6,589 bases of DNA from Chthoniobacterales bacterium. GTDB lineage: Bacteria > Verrucomicrobiota > Verrucomicrobiia > Chthoniobacterales > UBA6821. Below the pieces are notes generated by a model. It did not search any database and was not told the origin of the DNA. It worked only from the letters and a program-made list of their open reading frames with translations. The stretch spans positions 1 to 6,589 of the forward strand of contig JAIPKF010000080.1 of NCBI GenBank assembly GCA_021733705.1, given 5' to 3'. Within the stretch, counting starts at the first letter, position 1; each line of letters begins with the position of its first letter. This document shows positions 1-6,298 of the stretch, one piece after another. A program made the translations under genes and the position numbers.

Positions 1-2144
1 AGATCATATGCGGTAGCCACCATCGTGTTGAGCTCTCCAGCTCCAGGGGTTCCCATGGCAGTACGATTCAGGGCATTCTCTCCAGTTCGAAAGGAAATAG
101 TACGGTTCATTTGGTAATTATCGTAGGCTCCTCCAGCAAGAGCATCGATAAAGAGCCCCTCTCCATTCTCTTGTCCATAGGTGCCAAAGAGTCCGAAGTT
201 TACTTGATTGTCGACCAAGGTGCTTCCTCCACTATATTTAGTATAGACCCCTTGGTAACCAGTGTAGAGACCGGTAGAGACCTGCTTGTTCCAGCGATAG
301 GAAAGCCCTGTGGTTACCCCTCCACTTTCTGCATTGTAGGTGGAAAGCAAATTGGCGCTGTTAGCCTGGGCAAAGATTCCGTTTCCATCGACAAAGATCC
401 CCCAATGATTATCTGGTGCAGGGCGAAGGATATCCTCTTTCACCTCTTTGTCTCCGCCACTCTTAGGAGCTTGAAGCATCGGAGTATTTTCTGCTAATCC
501 ACTCATGCTAAAGCTACCTCCATATTCGGAGGCACCGGCAAGTCGGACTCCCCAGAGGCGCTGAATGAGCTCTTGATTCTGGGCATTGTCGATATTGAAG
601 GCAATCGTAGAAAGGGATTGGTAAAGGATAGGCATGATGGCATTCAACGCTGCTGGATATTGTGCAGCGGTGAGAGAATCAAGGCCAGTTGCAACGAGAA
701 GCTCATCCCCACTAGTCGCTGGGATGAAGCTATCAAGAGCAGTGGCTACATTGGTTTGATTTTGATTCTGGGCTAAATATGTGTAGCTTGTAGGAGCGAT
801 GGTGACTATGGCTTGTGGGTCTCCAATGATCTGAACTCGGCCACGGCAATACGGCTCATCTACTTGAACGGTATCGAAGCTTCCTTTAATCGGTCCGCTG
901 GAATTGAGAAAGGTCAATCTTTCTCCATAGCTTAGTGAACTTCCTAAAACAGGAGTGATTTCTAAGGTGCCGGCAAGAGTGACACTACCATTGACTTGAA
1001 GTTGACCATAGATATTTGAACTTACCACTTTGATTTGGAGGGTTCCACTCGAGCTTTGTGTGACATTCCCATTAATAGTAAATGTCCCTGTAGGATATCC
1101 AGGAGCTAGAAGTCCATTATTAGTTACTGAGGCATTAAGAGTGCCATTTCCTTTGAGAATCCCATTGCCACCAATAATGACTCCACTACTTGCAGATACC
1201 GTACCTCCATTTGCAATAGTGAGAGTATTATTTGCTCCATTAAGACCAATAATGAGATTACCTTTGTTGCTCCAAAGGGATCGAGAGTCAGTCACAAGAA
1301 CGGAGTTGTTAGAAGAAGAGCTACTATATCCAATAACTCCATTACTATTTACAACTCTTCCACCACTGGAGATCGTCATTAAATTACTCGCTCCATTAAG
1401 ACCAATAATGAGATTACCTTTGTTGCTCCAAAGGGATAGAGAGTCAGTCACAAGAACAGAGTTGTTAGAAGAAGAGTTACTTGATCCAATCACTCCATTA
1501 CTATTGACAACTATTCCACCACTGGAGATCATCATTAAATTACTCGCTCCATTAAGACCAATAGCGAGATCACTATTGTTACTCCAAAGGGATCGAGAGT
1601 CAGTCACAAGAACAGAGTTGTTAGAAGAAGAGTTACTTGATCCAATCACTCCATTACTATTGACAACTTTTCCACCACTGGAGATCGTCATTAAATTACT
1701 TGCTCCCTCAACGCCAATAGTGATGTTTGAACTATTTGTAAGTTGGGTTCCTGCATTAATAATACTCAGGCTATTATTGGAAGCACCACCTGCATAACCA
1801 ACGTAGGTATTGTCGTAGGAATAAATACCATTTGTGAAATTAGTCGCCTGGCCAGAGCTATTACTACCAACGTAAAGATTATTTTCTTGTGCAATGACAT
1901 GTGAAACGAACAATTGACTGATCACGATAATAAGTAGCACTAGCCAGTGTATTTCATACTGATAGTAACGAGAAAACTTCGAAGGCCGATAGGACCTGGC
2001 TTGCGAGTATTTGGAAACAGAGCTGAATGCATCCAAACAGCTCAAGTCACAATAGGAGTCTAACGCAGCATTCATCTGGTTTCTGGGTTGCGCCAGTAGA
2101 TGAATATGAAATATCTGAGCTAGAAGAACTTGGTTTTTCTTCAC
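1..2144 (-). CDS. Autotransporter (type Va secretion) with T5SS/PEP-CTERM-type repeat passenger, 3' end cut by window edge
   Basis: The minus-strand frame is open from GTG at 2144 to the left edge, giving 714 codons with no stop seen. Order of parts: an unusually long N-terminus (1-66), a hydrophobic core at about 67-84 (WLVLLIIVISQLFVS), and a likely signal-peptidase site after VIA at 83-85. A Ser/Asn/Gly-rich beta-helix passenger follows, with three 52-residue repeats (147-302; core motifs ISSGG, NGVIG, NNSVLVTDS, LWSN). Next is a GNGTL...NNGLLAPG block (about 332-349), typical of autotransporter-associated strands, then a linker with LDSL.AAQYPAALNAI. The beta-barrel starts near residue 578 (HWGIFVDG, TTGLSYRW) and about 137 residues of it are visible, roughly half a usual barrel. 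The protein should be exported by Sec and displayed at or released from the outer membrane. GTG is chosen for its AGAGGA ribosome site 9 bases upstream. Residues 8-68 come from an inserted repeat element. The adhesion role is inferred; the ligand is unknown. Confidence 0.9.
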   Translation of the reverse strand, partial: MKKNQVLLAQIFHIHLLAQPRNQMNAALDSYCDLSCLDAFSSVSKYSQARSYRPSKFSRYYQYEIHWLVLLIIVISQLFVSHVIAQENNLYVGSNSSGQATNFTNGIYSYDNTYVGYAGGASNNSLSIINAGTQLTNSSNITIGVEGASNLMTISSGGKVVNSNGVIGSSNSSSNNSVLVTDSRSLWSNNSDLAIGLNGASNLMMISSGGIVVNSNGVIGSSNSSSNNSVLVTDSLSLWSNKGNLIIGLNGASNLMTISSGGRVVNSNGVIGYSSSSSNNSVLVTDSRSLWSNKGNLIIGLNGANNTLTIANGGTVSASSGVIIGGNGILKGNGTLNASVTNNGLLAPGYPTGTFTINGNVTQSSSGTLQIKVVSSNIYGQLQVNGSVTLAGTLEITPVLGSSLSYGERLTFLNSSGPIKGSFDTVQVDEPYCRGRVQIIGDPQAIVTIAPTSYTYLAQNQNQTNVATALDSFIPATSGDELLVATGLDSLTAAQYPAALNAIMPILYQSLSTIAFNIDNAQNQELIQRLWGVRLAGASEYGGSFSMSGLAENTPMLQAPKSGGDKEVKEDILRPAPDNHWGIFVDGNGIFAQANSANLLSTYNAESGGVTTGLSYRWNKQVSTGLYTGYQGVYTKYSGGSTLVDNQVNFGLFGTYGQENGEGLFIDALAGGAYDNYQMNRTISFRTGENALNRTAMGTPGAGELNTMVATAYD
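1239..1706 (-). repeat. Three tandem 156-bp repeats (52-residue passenger units)
   Basis: Three direct copies with an exact 156-bp period encode autotransporter residues 147-198, 199-250 and 251-302, each beginning GAS-N-LM-ISSGG. The copies differ at only a few bases, for example K/I/R after the GG and DSRS versus DSLS. A degenerate unit precedes them (IGYAGG-like, about 115-146) and a partial one follows (GANNTLTIANGG at 303-314). The unit matches the pattern of the T5SS/PEP-CTERM-associated repeat as known from autotransporters: one beta-helix rung pair with an LW.. .G.L.IG turn. High DNA identity suggests recent duplication or gene conversion. Confidence 0.93.
1944..2119. mobile_element. 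176-bp MITE-like element inserted in the autotransporter signal-peptide coding region
   Basis: The element is bounded by direct repeats CTAG at 1940-1943 and 2120-2123. Its ends are imperfect inverted repeats: inward from the left CCAGTGTATTTCATACTGAT, inward from the right CTCAGATATTTCATATTCAT. In both, the RTATTTCA block starts exactly five bases from the CTAG. It shares interior landmarks with the 6054-6236 element: AACGCA at 2062-2067 sits at the same distance from its end (48 bases on the minus strand), and CGAAGG at 1980-1985 is followed at the same spacing by CC.GGCT. It has no transposase gene, so it would need mobilising in trans. Element plus one CTAG is 180 bp, a multiple of three, and the host frame stays open through it. 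The element is clearly more diverged than the copy near 6100. Confidence 0.7.
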
Positions 2145-2153
2145 AAAGGGTGA

Positions 2154-2159
2154 TCCTCT
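2154..2159 (-). promoter_or_regulatory. Ribosome binding site deciding the GTG start of the autotransporter
   Basis: The minus strand reads AGAGGA, ending nine bases before GTG at 2144-2142, and the next codons are AAG AAA AAC, a typical charged signal-peptide start. Neither of the other in-frame candidates, ATG at 2075 (residue 24) and GTG at 1940 (residue 69), has a comparable site. This supports translation through the inserted repeat rather than initiation downstream of it. Confidence 0.6.
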
Positions 2160-2166
2160 AAATTTT

Positions 2167-2196
2167 TTTATACACTCTGAAAAAGCATGAATTCAA
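2167..2196 (-). promoter_or_regulatory. Candidate sigma70-type promoter for the autotransporter gene
   Basis: On the minus strand TTGAAT (2196-2191; 4 of 6 bases of the -35 consensus) is followed after 18 bases by TATAAA (2172-2167; 5 of 6 of the -10 consensus). Transcription would begin near 2160, leaving a very short leader that contains the AGAGGA site. The promoter lies in the gap after the last glycosyltransferase gene, so the autotransporter could be transcribed independently, although readthrough from upstream is not excluded. The call rests on consensus matching alone. Confidence 0.4.
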
Positions 2197-2207
2197 TACT
2201 GCTAAAC

Positions 2208-3950
2208 CTAAAGAAATTTATTTTCGATGGCGATGATTTCCAATAATTGTTTAATGGCTTTTTGTGCTGACTCTCTACTTGGAACCTTTGCGAGCACTCT
2301 GAGTCGCAGAGCTTCTTTTCGAGCCATTTCCAAAAGCATGGGAATCTCTTCTTCCTGTTGATAAGAAAACCCTCCATGAAAAACTTGTTCATAATAAGCT
2401 GATGCGATGGGATAAATAATCGGACGCCCAGCTGCCATGGCTTTCCAAATTGTGAGTGATGCTGTTGTATCTTCCTCCAAAATGATTAGTGGCTCTTCGC
2501 ATAAGCCTTGATTGGAAAGAATCGGAAGAGGAAGTACCATTGCGGAATTCAACAAGCCTGCACTCCTCAGATTGACGATGTCTTGAACTCCAGGTGCAAT
2601 AATAGATGCTTCTTGTAAGAGGGATTTTAATGGGGTCGATGATGTAATCCATTGAAAACGAGAGCAACTTTTCTGACTTGGAAGAAGATCCTTTGTTGGA
2701 AAACCGATAAATTCAATCCCAGAACCATCGGCCGGACGCGTTGAAATATTCAAGTCTTTGATAATTTTGCAAAGGCTCCAAAAAATTTGATCAATATCAC
2801 GATCCTTTCCCGCGTGATGATTCCACCCCACATGAGATGGCAACTTCTTTTTACAAATCCTATTTCGAAGGGAGTGAAAAATTTGTTTTTGTTGTGCTTG
2901 CAACCAAGAATGATGAGAAGCAACACTTTTTTTCTGAAACGAAGCATTGTTTGGTAATTCTTGATAGAGCTCCTGTAAGTCCTTTTCCATCCTTTTCATG
3001 GTATGGGAGCGCTTCCACCGCTCCCACTGAGGCTCCAGTGTTGGTTGCAAAATATTTCGTTTTTGATCTTCCTCAATACGATCGACTGCCTCGGATTTAG
3101 AATAATAAAGCGACAGTGGTTCCAAAATATCACGAGCTACCCCCACAGGAGTGCTCAAGATTTTACAACGACATGCAGCACCTTCCATGACTGACTGAGG
3201 CCCTCCCTCCCAACGCGATGGAATGAGCATGAGATCAGCAGCATTCATGAGTTCATTGAGAATAGAGCGATCTAAAATATTGATTCCAAAGTCATCTCCT
3301 TCCACATCACTTTTGCCAATAGATGTAAAAGGAATACCTGCTTTGGCAAGTGCACATCGAATCCAATGACGACGTGGTCCTGCGAGCAGTACATGAAAAG
3401 AGACCCCTCTTGCATGAAGCTCTTCGAGAATCTCAACCATGAGCTCAGGAGCTTTTTGGAATTTAGGCGTGGATAAATCTGCTCCTTCGCTGTCGCGATG
3501 CAGATTTGTAATGACATAGGCTTTTTCAGGAATCCCAAATTTTTTTCTTAATTTTTTTTTGTCTACTATTGGGAAAAAAAGTTTTTCATCAATCGTATAG
3601 GGAATATAGGTCACAGGGAGACGCAAGGTATGAAACTGCTCAAAAGCCTCCTGGGAACGTGCCACCCAAAGATCTACCTGTTCCTGTCCTCGTAAAAAAT
3701 CAGGTTGCTTCAAATAAAAAAAAGGTGGGTTATCAGCATGAGCAATGACAAAGGCCTTCTGTAAAATTTCCGGATGAACCACCGAGAGTCCTTGCCAGAA
3801 AGGAGTATGAATGATCTCAGCCCTAGCAAGGCTTGCCTCCTGAACAATTCCCATCAAGGCCATACGCATCTGCCTGAGGTCTTCATCCAGAGCCCAACCG
3901 TGACCATCGCCCGGCATAAAAAAAACTTTTGGAAAGAAACTCTGCTTCAT
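2208..3950 (-). CDS. GT4-type glycosyltransferase with an extra degenerate C-terminal half
   Basis: A 580-residue protein predicted to transfer a sugar from a nucleotide-sugar donor. Residues about 1-300 form a GT-B fold. The second Rossmann domain starts near 144 (YVITNLHR), has FHVLLAGPRRHW at 185-196, and carries the GT4 E-x7-E signature as E248 and E256 in SRWEGGPQSVMEGA, followed by KILSTPVG. A Lys/Arg/Gln-rich linker (about 310-400) leads to a second region (about 410-575). There, LEEDTTASLTIWKAMAAGRP at 491-510 resembles another GT-B donor-binding half, but lacks a convincing E-x7-E pair. GT4 enzymes are usually about 350-420 residues, so the extra 200 are unusual. There is no signal peptide or membrane segment, so the enzyme should be cytosolic or membrane-associated. 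Its ATG overlaps the TGA of the upstream gene (ATGA), implying translational coupling. Donor and acceptor cannot be read from the sequence. Confidence 0.85.
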   Translation of the reverse strand: MKQSFFPKVFFMPGDGHGWALDEDLRQMRMALMGIVQEASLARAEIIHTPFWQGLSVVHPEILQKAFVIAHADNPPFFYLKQPDFLRGQEQVDLWVARSQEAFEQFHTLRLPVTYIPYTIDEKLFFPIVDKKKLRKKFGIPEKAYVITNLHRDSEGADLSTPKFQKAPELMVEILEELHARGVSFHVLLAGPRRHWIRCALAKAGIPFTSIGKSDVEGDDFGINILDRSILNELMNAADLMLIPSRWEGGPQSVMEGAACRCKILSTPVGVARDILEPLSLYYSKSEAVDRIEEDQKRNILQPTLEPQWERWKRSHTMKRMEKDLQELYQELPNNASFQKKSVASHHSWLQAQQKQIFHSLRNRICKKKLPSHVGWNHHAGKDRDIDQIFWSLCKIIKDLNISTRPADGSGIEFIGFPTKDLLPSQKSCSRFQWITSSTPLKSLLQEASIIAPGVQDIVNLRSAGLLNSAMVLPLPILSNQGLCEEPLIILEEDTTASLTIWKAMAAGRPIIYPIASAYYEQVFHGGFSYQQEEEIPMLLEMARKEALRLRVLAKVPSRESAQKAIKQLLEIIAIENKFL

Positions 3951-4924
3951 ACTGTCATCATTTTTTGGATCAGCTGATGATACTCGAATGCCATTTTACT
4001 TCCCGAGGGAGGATCTGAGAGAAGCGTTTTCCGAAGCTCAGGAAGTTGCTGAGCAAAATTTGAGAATGTTAGCTCCCAATCATCTTGAATTTTCATTCCA
4101 TAGCGAACTCCTTGTTCTACAGTACCTCCCGTATCGGGATGGTAGAGAAGTGGAAGACCACACTGCAAACCTTCAGCAACATGCATCGCCCCAGGCTCGT
4201 AACGAGAGGCACTGACATAGCCATGACATTGACGCAAGAGTGCTGCTAATTTTTCCCCACTGTGAGGAGAAAAGGTACGTGCTGCTTTCCATTGAATCTC
4301 CTTGGGCCAGCGTCCGATGATCCAGAGCTCATAGTTTGAGGATTGTTGTGCAGCAATCCATGCATCGATCTTCTGATAGACATCAAATCCTTTGTTCCAA
4401 TGATCCGACCAATGATGCGTCACCAAACGGAGTGGCTCGGAAGGAAGAGGAAGGTGATTCCCAATGGGATGAAAAAAACGAGGATCGGCTCCTGGAGTAA
4501 TCACGGAATGAGGTTTTGAGGTGTCAAACCAATGAGCAGCATGATAATCACGAAGCCATCTAGAAACAAAAATGGTATGATCAGCGACTTTATTACTCTC
4601 TGCTAAGAACGAGTTCATGGTCGACGATTCTTTTCGTAAATCATTATCATTAATTCGGTGAAGACAGGGAATCTGAGGATAGTTTTTTTTCAACTCCAAA
4701 ATCTCACCAACACCAAAAGTCGTTCCTGCTGCAAGGCCCGTGTGAGTCATCACAACGATATCAGGAATTTTTTTTAAATCATAACGCACAGACCATTCAT
4801 GATAGGTAAGCCATCGCGTGAGCTGCGTGGTCCACTGATTAGCACCTCCCCAAGAACCAGATCGGGGGCGAAGATTAAGAGCTGCTGTTGCTATTTTAGA
4901 AGGAGAACGAGGAAAGAAATTCAT
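3947..4924 (-). CDS. GT4-type glycosyltransferase (group 1)
   Basis: A 325-residue cytosolic protein of GT-B type. The N-terminal half has the glycine-rich start SWGGANQWTTQL (24-35), common in GT4 enzymes, and an acceptor-side region ending at FVSRWLRDYH (119-128) and VITPGAD (141-147). The donor-binding half includes LRLVTHHWSDHWNKGFDVY (165-183), LWIIGRWP (200-207) and the E-x7-E signature at E243 and E251 (YEPGAMHVAEGLQCGLPLLY), then DTGGTVE. It is shorter than most GT4 proteins because the N-terminal domain is trimmed. It is the middle gene of a three-gene glycosyltransferase run, starting 6 bp after the GT2-type gene and overlapping the next by 4 bp. No clear ribosome site precedes its ATG, so coupling to the upstream gene is likely. 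The substrate is unknown. Confidence 0.85.
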   Translation of the reverse strand: MNFFPRSPSKIATAALNLRPRSGSWGGANQWTTQLTRWLTYHEWSVRYDLKKIPDIVVMTHTGLAAGTTFGVGEILELKKNYPQIPCLHRINDNDLRKESSTMNSFLAESNKVADHTIFVSRWLRDYHAAHWFDTSKPHSVITPGADPRFFHPIGNHLPLPSEPLRLVTHHWSDHWNKGFDVYQKIDAWIAAQQSSNYELWIIGRWPKEIQWKAARTFSPHSGEKLAALLRQCHGYVSASRYEPGAMHVAEGLQCGLPLLYHPDTGGTVEQGVRYGMKIQDDWELTFSNFAQQLPELRKTLLSDPPSGSKMAFEYHQLIQKMMTV

Positions 4925-4930
4925 TAGTTT

Positions 4931-5737
4931 TTAAAAAAAAGGGAGAGATTCTACTGAGACTCTCTGGCCACGAGCATAATGTTTTTGTTTCCAAGAAGAA
5001 TGTTCTGATGTTCCTAAAAGGTGCCTCATTAAAGTGATTATTTGATTCTTAATGATGGTAGTAATTCCTCCGCCATACGTCTCTACAATATTTTTGCGCA
5101 CTGTTACTCCCATCTGAGGGCTCCGAGGAATAAAACAGAGATGAAGACACCTTAGGGAAGCCTCTTCCCATCTCTCTTCCTCAAAGAGTTTTCTTTTTTT
5201 TTGACCATGAAATCCAGTTCGAAATACAGGTTTTCCACCATGCAGGCGCTCTCCCGTTTTTCCATCCCAAGATTCGATTGCTGAAAAATTATAGAGTTTT
5301 GTAATACTGCGACTTGGAGGAGCCATATAGCCAGTGGCTATTCTAGAATCGAGCTCTTCAACATGAAGAACATTTCCTAAGAGCATCCACTCTTCATTAA
5401 ACTCCCCTGATAAAAGTCTCTTACGAAAAAGCGCTAGCCCCTCAGGATCATAAATCTCATCTCCATCGACACCAAAAATCCATGTTGCTGTTCCAACATA
5501 CGGTTTGAGAAGCTCATGAGATTCTCTGGGGTGATGAATTTGATGAACACTTATTTTTTCAGGATACTTGCTTTGAAGAGAGAGTAAAATAGGAAGCGTT
5601 CCATCCAAAGATTCATGATCTACTAATAGTAAACGATCACAAAAAAAGAGAATATTGAGGATAGCCTGCTCCACATAAGACTCTTCGTTACGAACAAGAA
5701 CAATACCAATAATCTGTGGTTGAAGCATATCATGCAT
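4931..5737 (-). CDS. GT2-type glycosyltransferase (GT-A fold)
   Basis: A 268-residue protein with the GT-A nucleotide-sugar-binding layout. It opens with IGIVLVRNEESYVEQAI (10-26), then LLLVDHESLDGT (36-47), and has a DxD-type metal site in WIFGVDGDEIYD (86-97; D91 and D93). The visible pattern matches the GT2 'rare-lipoprotein/LPS-type' enzymes that begin with V.NEE; family membership is clear, the acceptor is not. No transmembrane helix is seen. It is first in the run of three glycosyltransferase genes, consistent with one operon for a surface polysaccharide, LPS or protein glycan. An in-frame TAG lies three codons before the ATG at 5737. A second ATG at 5728 (MLQPQ) is an equally good start, as neither has a clear Shine-Dalgarno. 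Confidence 0.88.
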   Translation of the reverse strand: MHDMLQPQIIGIVLVRNEESYVEQAILNILFFCDRLLLVDHESLDGTLPILLSLQSKYPEKISVHQIHHPRESHELLKPYVGTATWIFGVDGDEIYDPEGLALFRKRLLSGEFNEEWMLLGNVLHVEELDSRIATGYMAPPSRSITKLYNFSAIESWDGKTGERLHGGKPVFRTGFHGQKKRKLFEEERWEEASLRCLHLCFIPRSPQMGVTVRKNIVETYGGGITTIIKNQIITLMRHLLGTSEHSSWKQKHYARGQRVSVESLPFF

Positions 5738-5894
5738 AGTAGACTAAAGAGGGCCCTTCATCATCCTAAATTGAGGAATCGTAGAAGATCATGACAAGCA
5801 AGACTCATTTTGAAGACTTGCTGTGAAATATCCGGGTTCATTTTTTAGAAAAAAAAGTAGCCAAAACATCCCAATTTTGGCATCAACAAAGCCT
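5738..5894. other. Divergent spacer between the glycosyltransferase operon and the entericidin-like gene
   Basis: This 157-bp spacer must hold the promoters for both directions, but no strong -35/-10 pair is seen for either. It contains one repeat-element end (5824-5836). Near the lipoprotein start is an inverted repeat CCAAAA (5861-5866) / TTTTGG (5875-5880) with an 8-base loop, which could be an operator or a leader hairpin. A second weak inverted repeat pairs AGCAAG (about 5798-5803) with CTTGCT (about 5817-5822). None of these has a demonstrated role. Confidence 0.4.
5824..5836 (+). repeat. Solitary right end of the YTAR/ATATTTCA repeat family
   Basis: TGAAATATCCGGG is identical to the right end of the 6054-6236 element and to the complement of the left end of the 6241-6298 element. 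It is followed by TTCA, one base off the TTAA target. Its orientation implies that the element body lay to its left, but no convincing partner end is visible before 5824. It is probably the remnant of a decayed copy. It lies 59-71 bp upstream of the lipoprotein ATG. Confidence 0.6.
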
Positions 5895-6053
5895 ATGAAA
5901 AAACTAATTCTATCTTTATCCATGATTGTTATCGTTCTTGCAGGGATGACAGGTTGTAACACTATTAGCGGTATGGGGCGTGATGTCAGCACCGTCGGTT
6001 CTGATGTTGCTGCTGGAGCAAATGCAGTCGGTAAGTCCATGAGCAATCGTTAA
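5895..6053 (+). CDS. Entericidin A/B-like small lipoprotein
   Basis: A 52-residue lipoprotein precursor. MKK is followed by a hydrophobic stretch (LILSLSMIVIVLAG) and a lipobox-like MTGC with the lipidated Cys at 21; Met at -3 is a little atypical. The mature part (CNTISGMGRDVSTVGSDVAA, then Gly/Ala-rich) fits the entericidin family of roughly 40-50-residue envelope lipoproteins. E. coli EcnA/EcnB are known as an antidote/toxin pair, but most distant homologues have no proven toxic role and no partner gene is visible here. The frame is open upstream to ATG 5823, but the 5895 start puts the signal peptide at the N-terminus and keeps the repeat end out of the coding region. No strong ribosome site precedes it. 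The stop codon TAA lies inside the TTAA duplicated by the adjacent mobile element. Confidence 0.85.
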   Translation: MKKLILSLSMIVIVLAGMTGCNTISGMGRDVSTVGSDVAAGANAVGKSMSNR

Positions 6054-6236
6054 CCCGCATATTTCATACTGAATCGTCATGAGGCGCCGTGCAAAGCTTA
6101 TTAGTACAAGGCGGGCGAAGGATTGTGATGCCGGGCTGTATGAGTCCCTACCTCCCATCTCAATAATAATTCGAGACCAACGCAGTAATGATGAGCTTTC
6201 CACAAGCCGTAATAGATTTAGTGTGAAATATCCGGG
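6054..6236. mobile_element. 183-bp MITE-like element with TTAA target duplication
   Basis: The element is flanked by TTAA at 6050-6053 and 6237-6240. Its ends are inverted repeats, CCCGCATATTTCATACTGAA from the left and CCCGGATATTTCACACTAAA from the right, with 19 of the first 23 bases matching. No credible gene lies inside; the minus-strand frame across it (up to 6203) is a shadow. Interior landmarks AACGCA (6179-6184) and CGAAGG (6116-6121) match the 1944-2119 copy at equivalent positions. Target TTAA with CC-starting ends recalls the IS1380 family and the related piggyBac superfamily; IS5-group elements, which duplicate YTAR, are an alternative source of the mobilising transposase. That link is inference. 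It abuts the hairpin element at 6241. Confidence 0.72.
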
Positions 6237-6240
6237 TTAA

Positions 6241-6298
6241 CCCGGATATTTCATACTGATCGTGACGAAGAGGTCGCGATCAGTTTGAAATATCCACT
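6241..6298. mobile_element. 58-bp hairpin derivative of the same repeat family, possible bidirectional terminator
   Basis: Bases 6244-6295 fold into a near-perfect hairpin: two 23-base arms (GGATATTTCATACTGATCG... and its complement) with one T-T mismatch and one G-U pair around a GAAGAG loop. The outer limits fall next to TTAA (6237-6240) and CTAA (6299-6302), both YTAR, with the RTATTTCA blocks again five bases in. It therefore looks like a minimal, interior-deleted member of the family. Between the convergent lipoprotein and murJ genes such a stem could stop transcription from both sides, although no U-run follows the stem as in a classical intrinsic terminator. Confidence 0.65.

Noticed and set aside
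111..776. Plus-strand frames at 111-497 and 573-776
   Set aside because: Both lie opposite the autotransporter barrel and linker, with no domain, ribosome site or composition supporting a gene.
1030..1797. Plus-strand open frame of 255 codons with Leu/Pro-rich repeats
   Set aside because: It is the antisense shadow of the 156-bp autotransporter repeats. The minus-strand frame has a coherent signal peptide, passenger and barrel, whereas this one has no recognisable domain.
2180..2203. Intrinsic terminator after the last glycosyltransferase gene (AGCA...TGCT then five T on the minus strand)
   Set aside because: The stem is only about four base pairs with a 12-base loop, too weak to call, and it overlaps the better-supported promoter.
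2837..3100. Plus- and minus-strand short frames inside the 580-residue glycosyltransferase gene
   Set aside because: They are overlapping frames within a well-supported glycosyltransferase coding region and show no recognisable protein features.
5744..5836. A complete degraded element ending at 5836, with its left end near CTAA 5744-5747
   Set aside because: The five-base-plus-RTATTTCA layout is not preserved at the left (only TTCAT is shared, with shifted context), and CTAA does not match the TTCA on the right. The similarity is at chance level.
5824..6066. Entericidin-like gene as cargo of a small transposon, since inverted repeat ends flank it
   Set aside because: The end at 5824-5836 is a right end and that at 6054-6066 a left end, so both point away from the gene toward separate elements. 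The flanking 4-mers TTCA and TTAA also do not match as a target duplication of such a unit.
5916..6203. Minus-strand frame of 95 codons across the lipoprotein gene and the 183-bp element
   Set aside because: It runs antisense through the entericidin-like gene and into the repeat element. The two long elements share DNA landmarks but in different reading frames, so there is no sign of a conserved protein.
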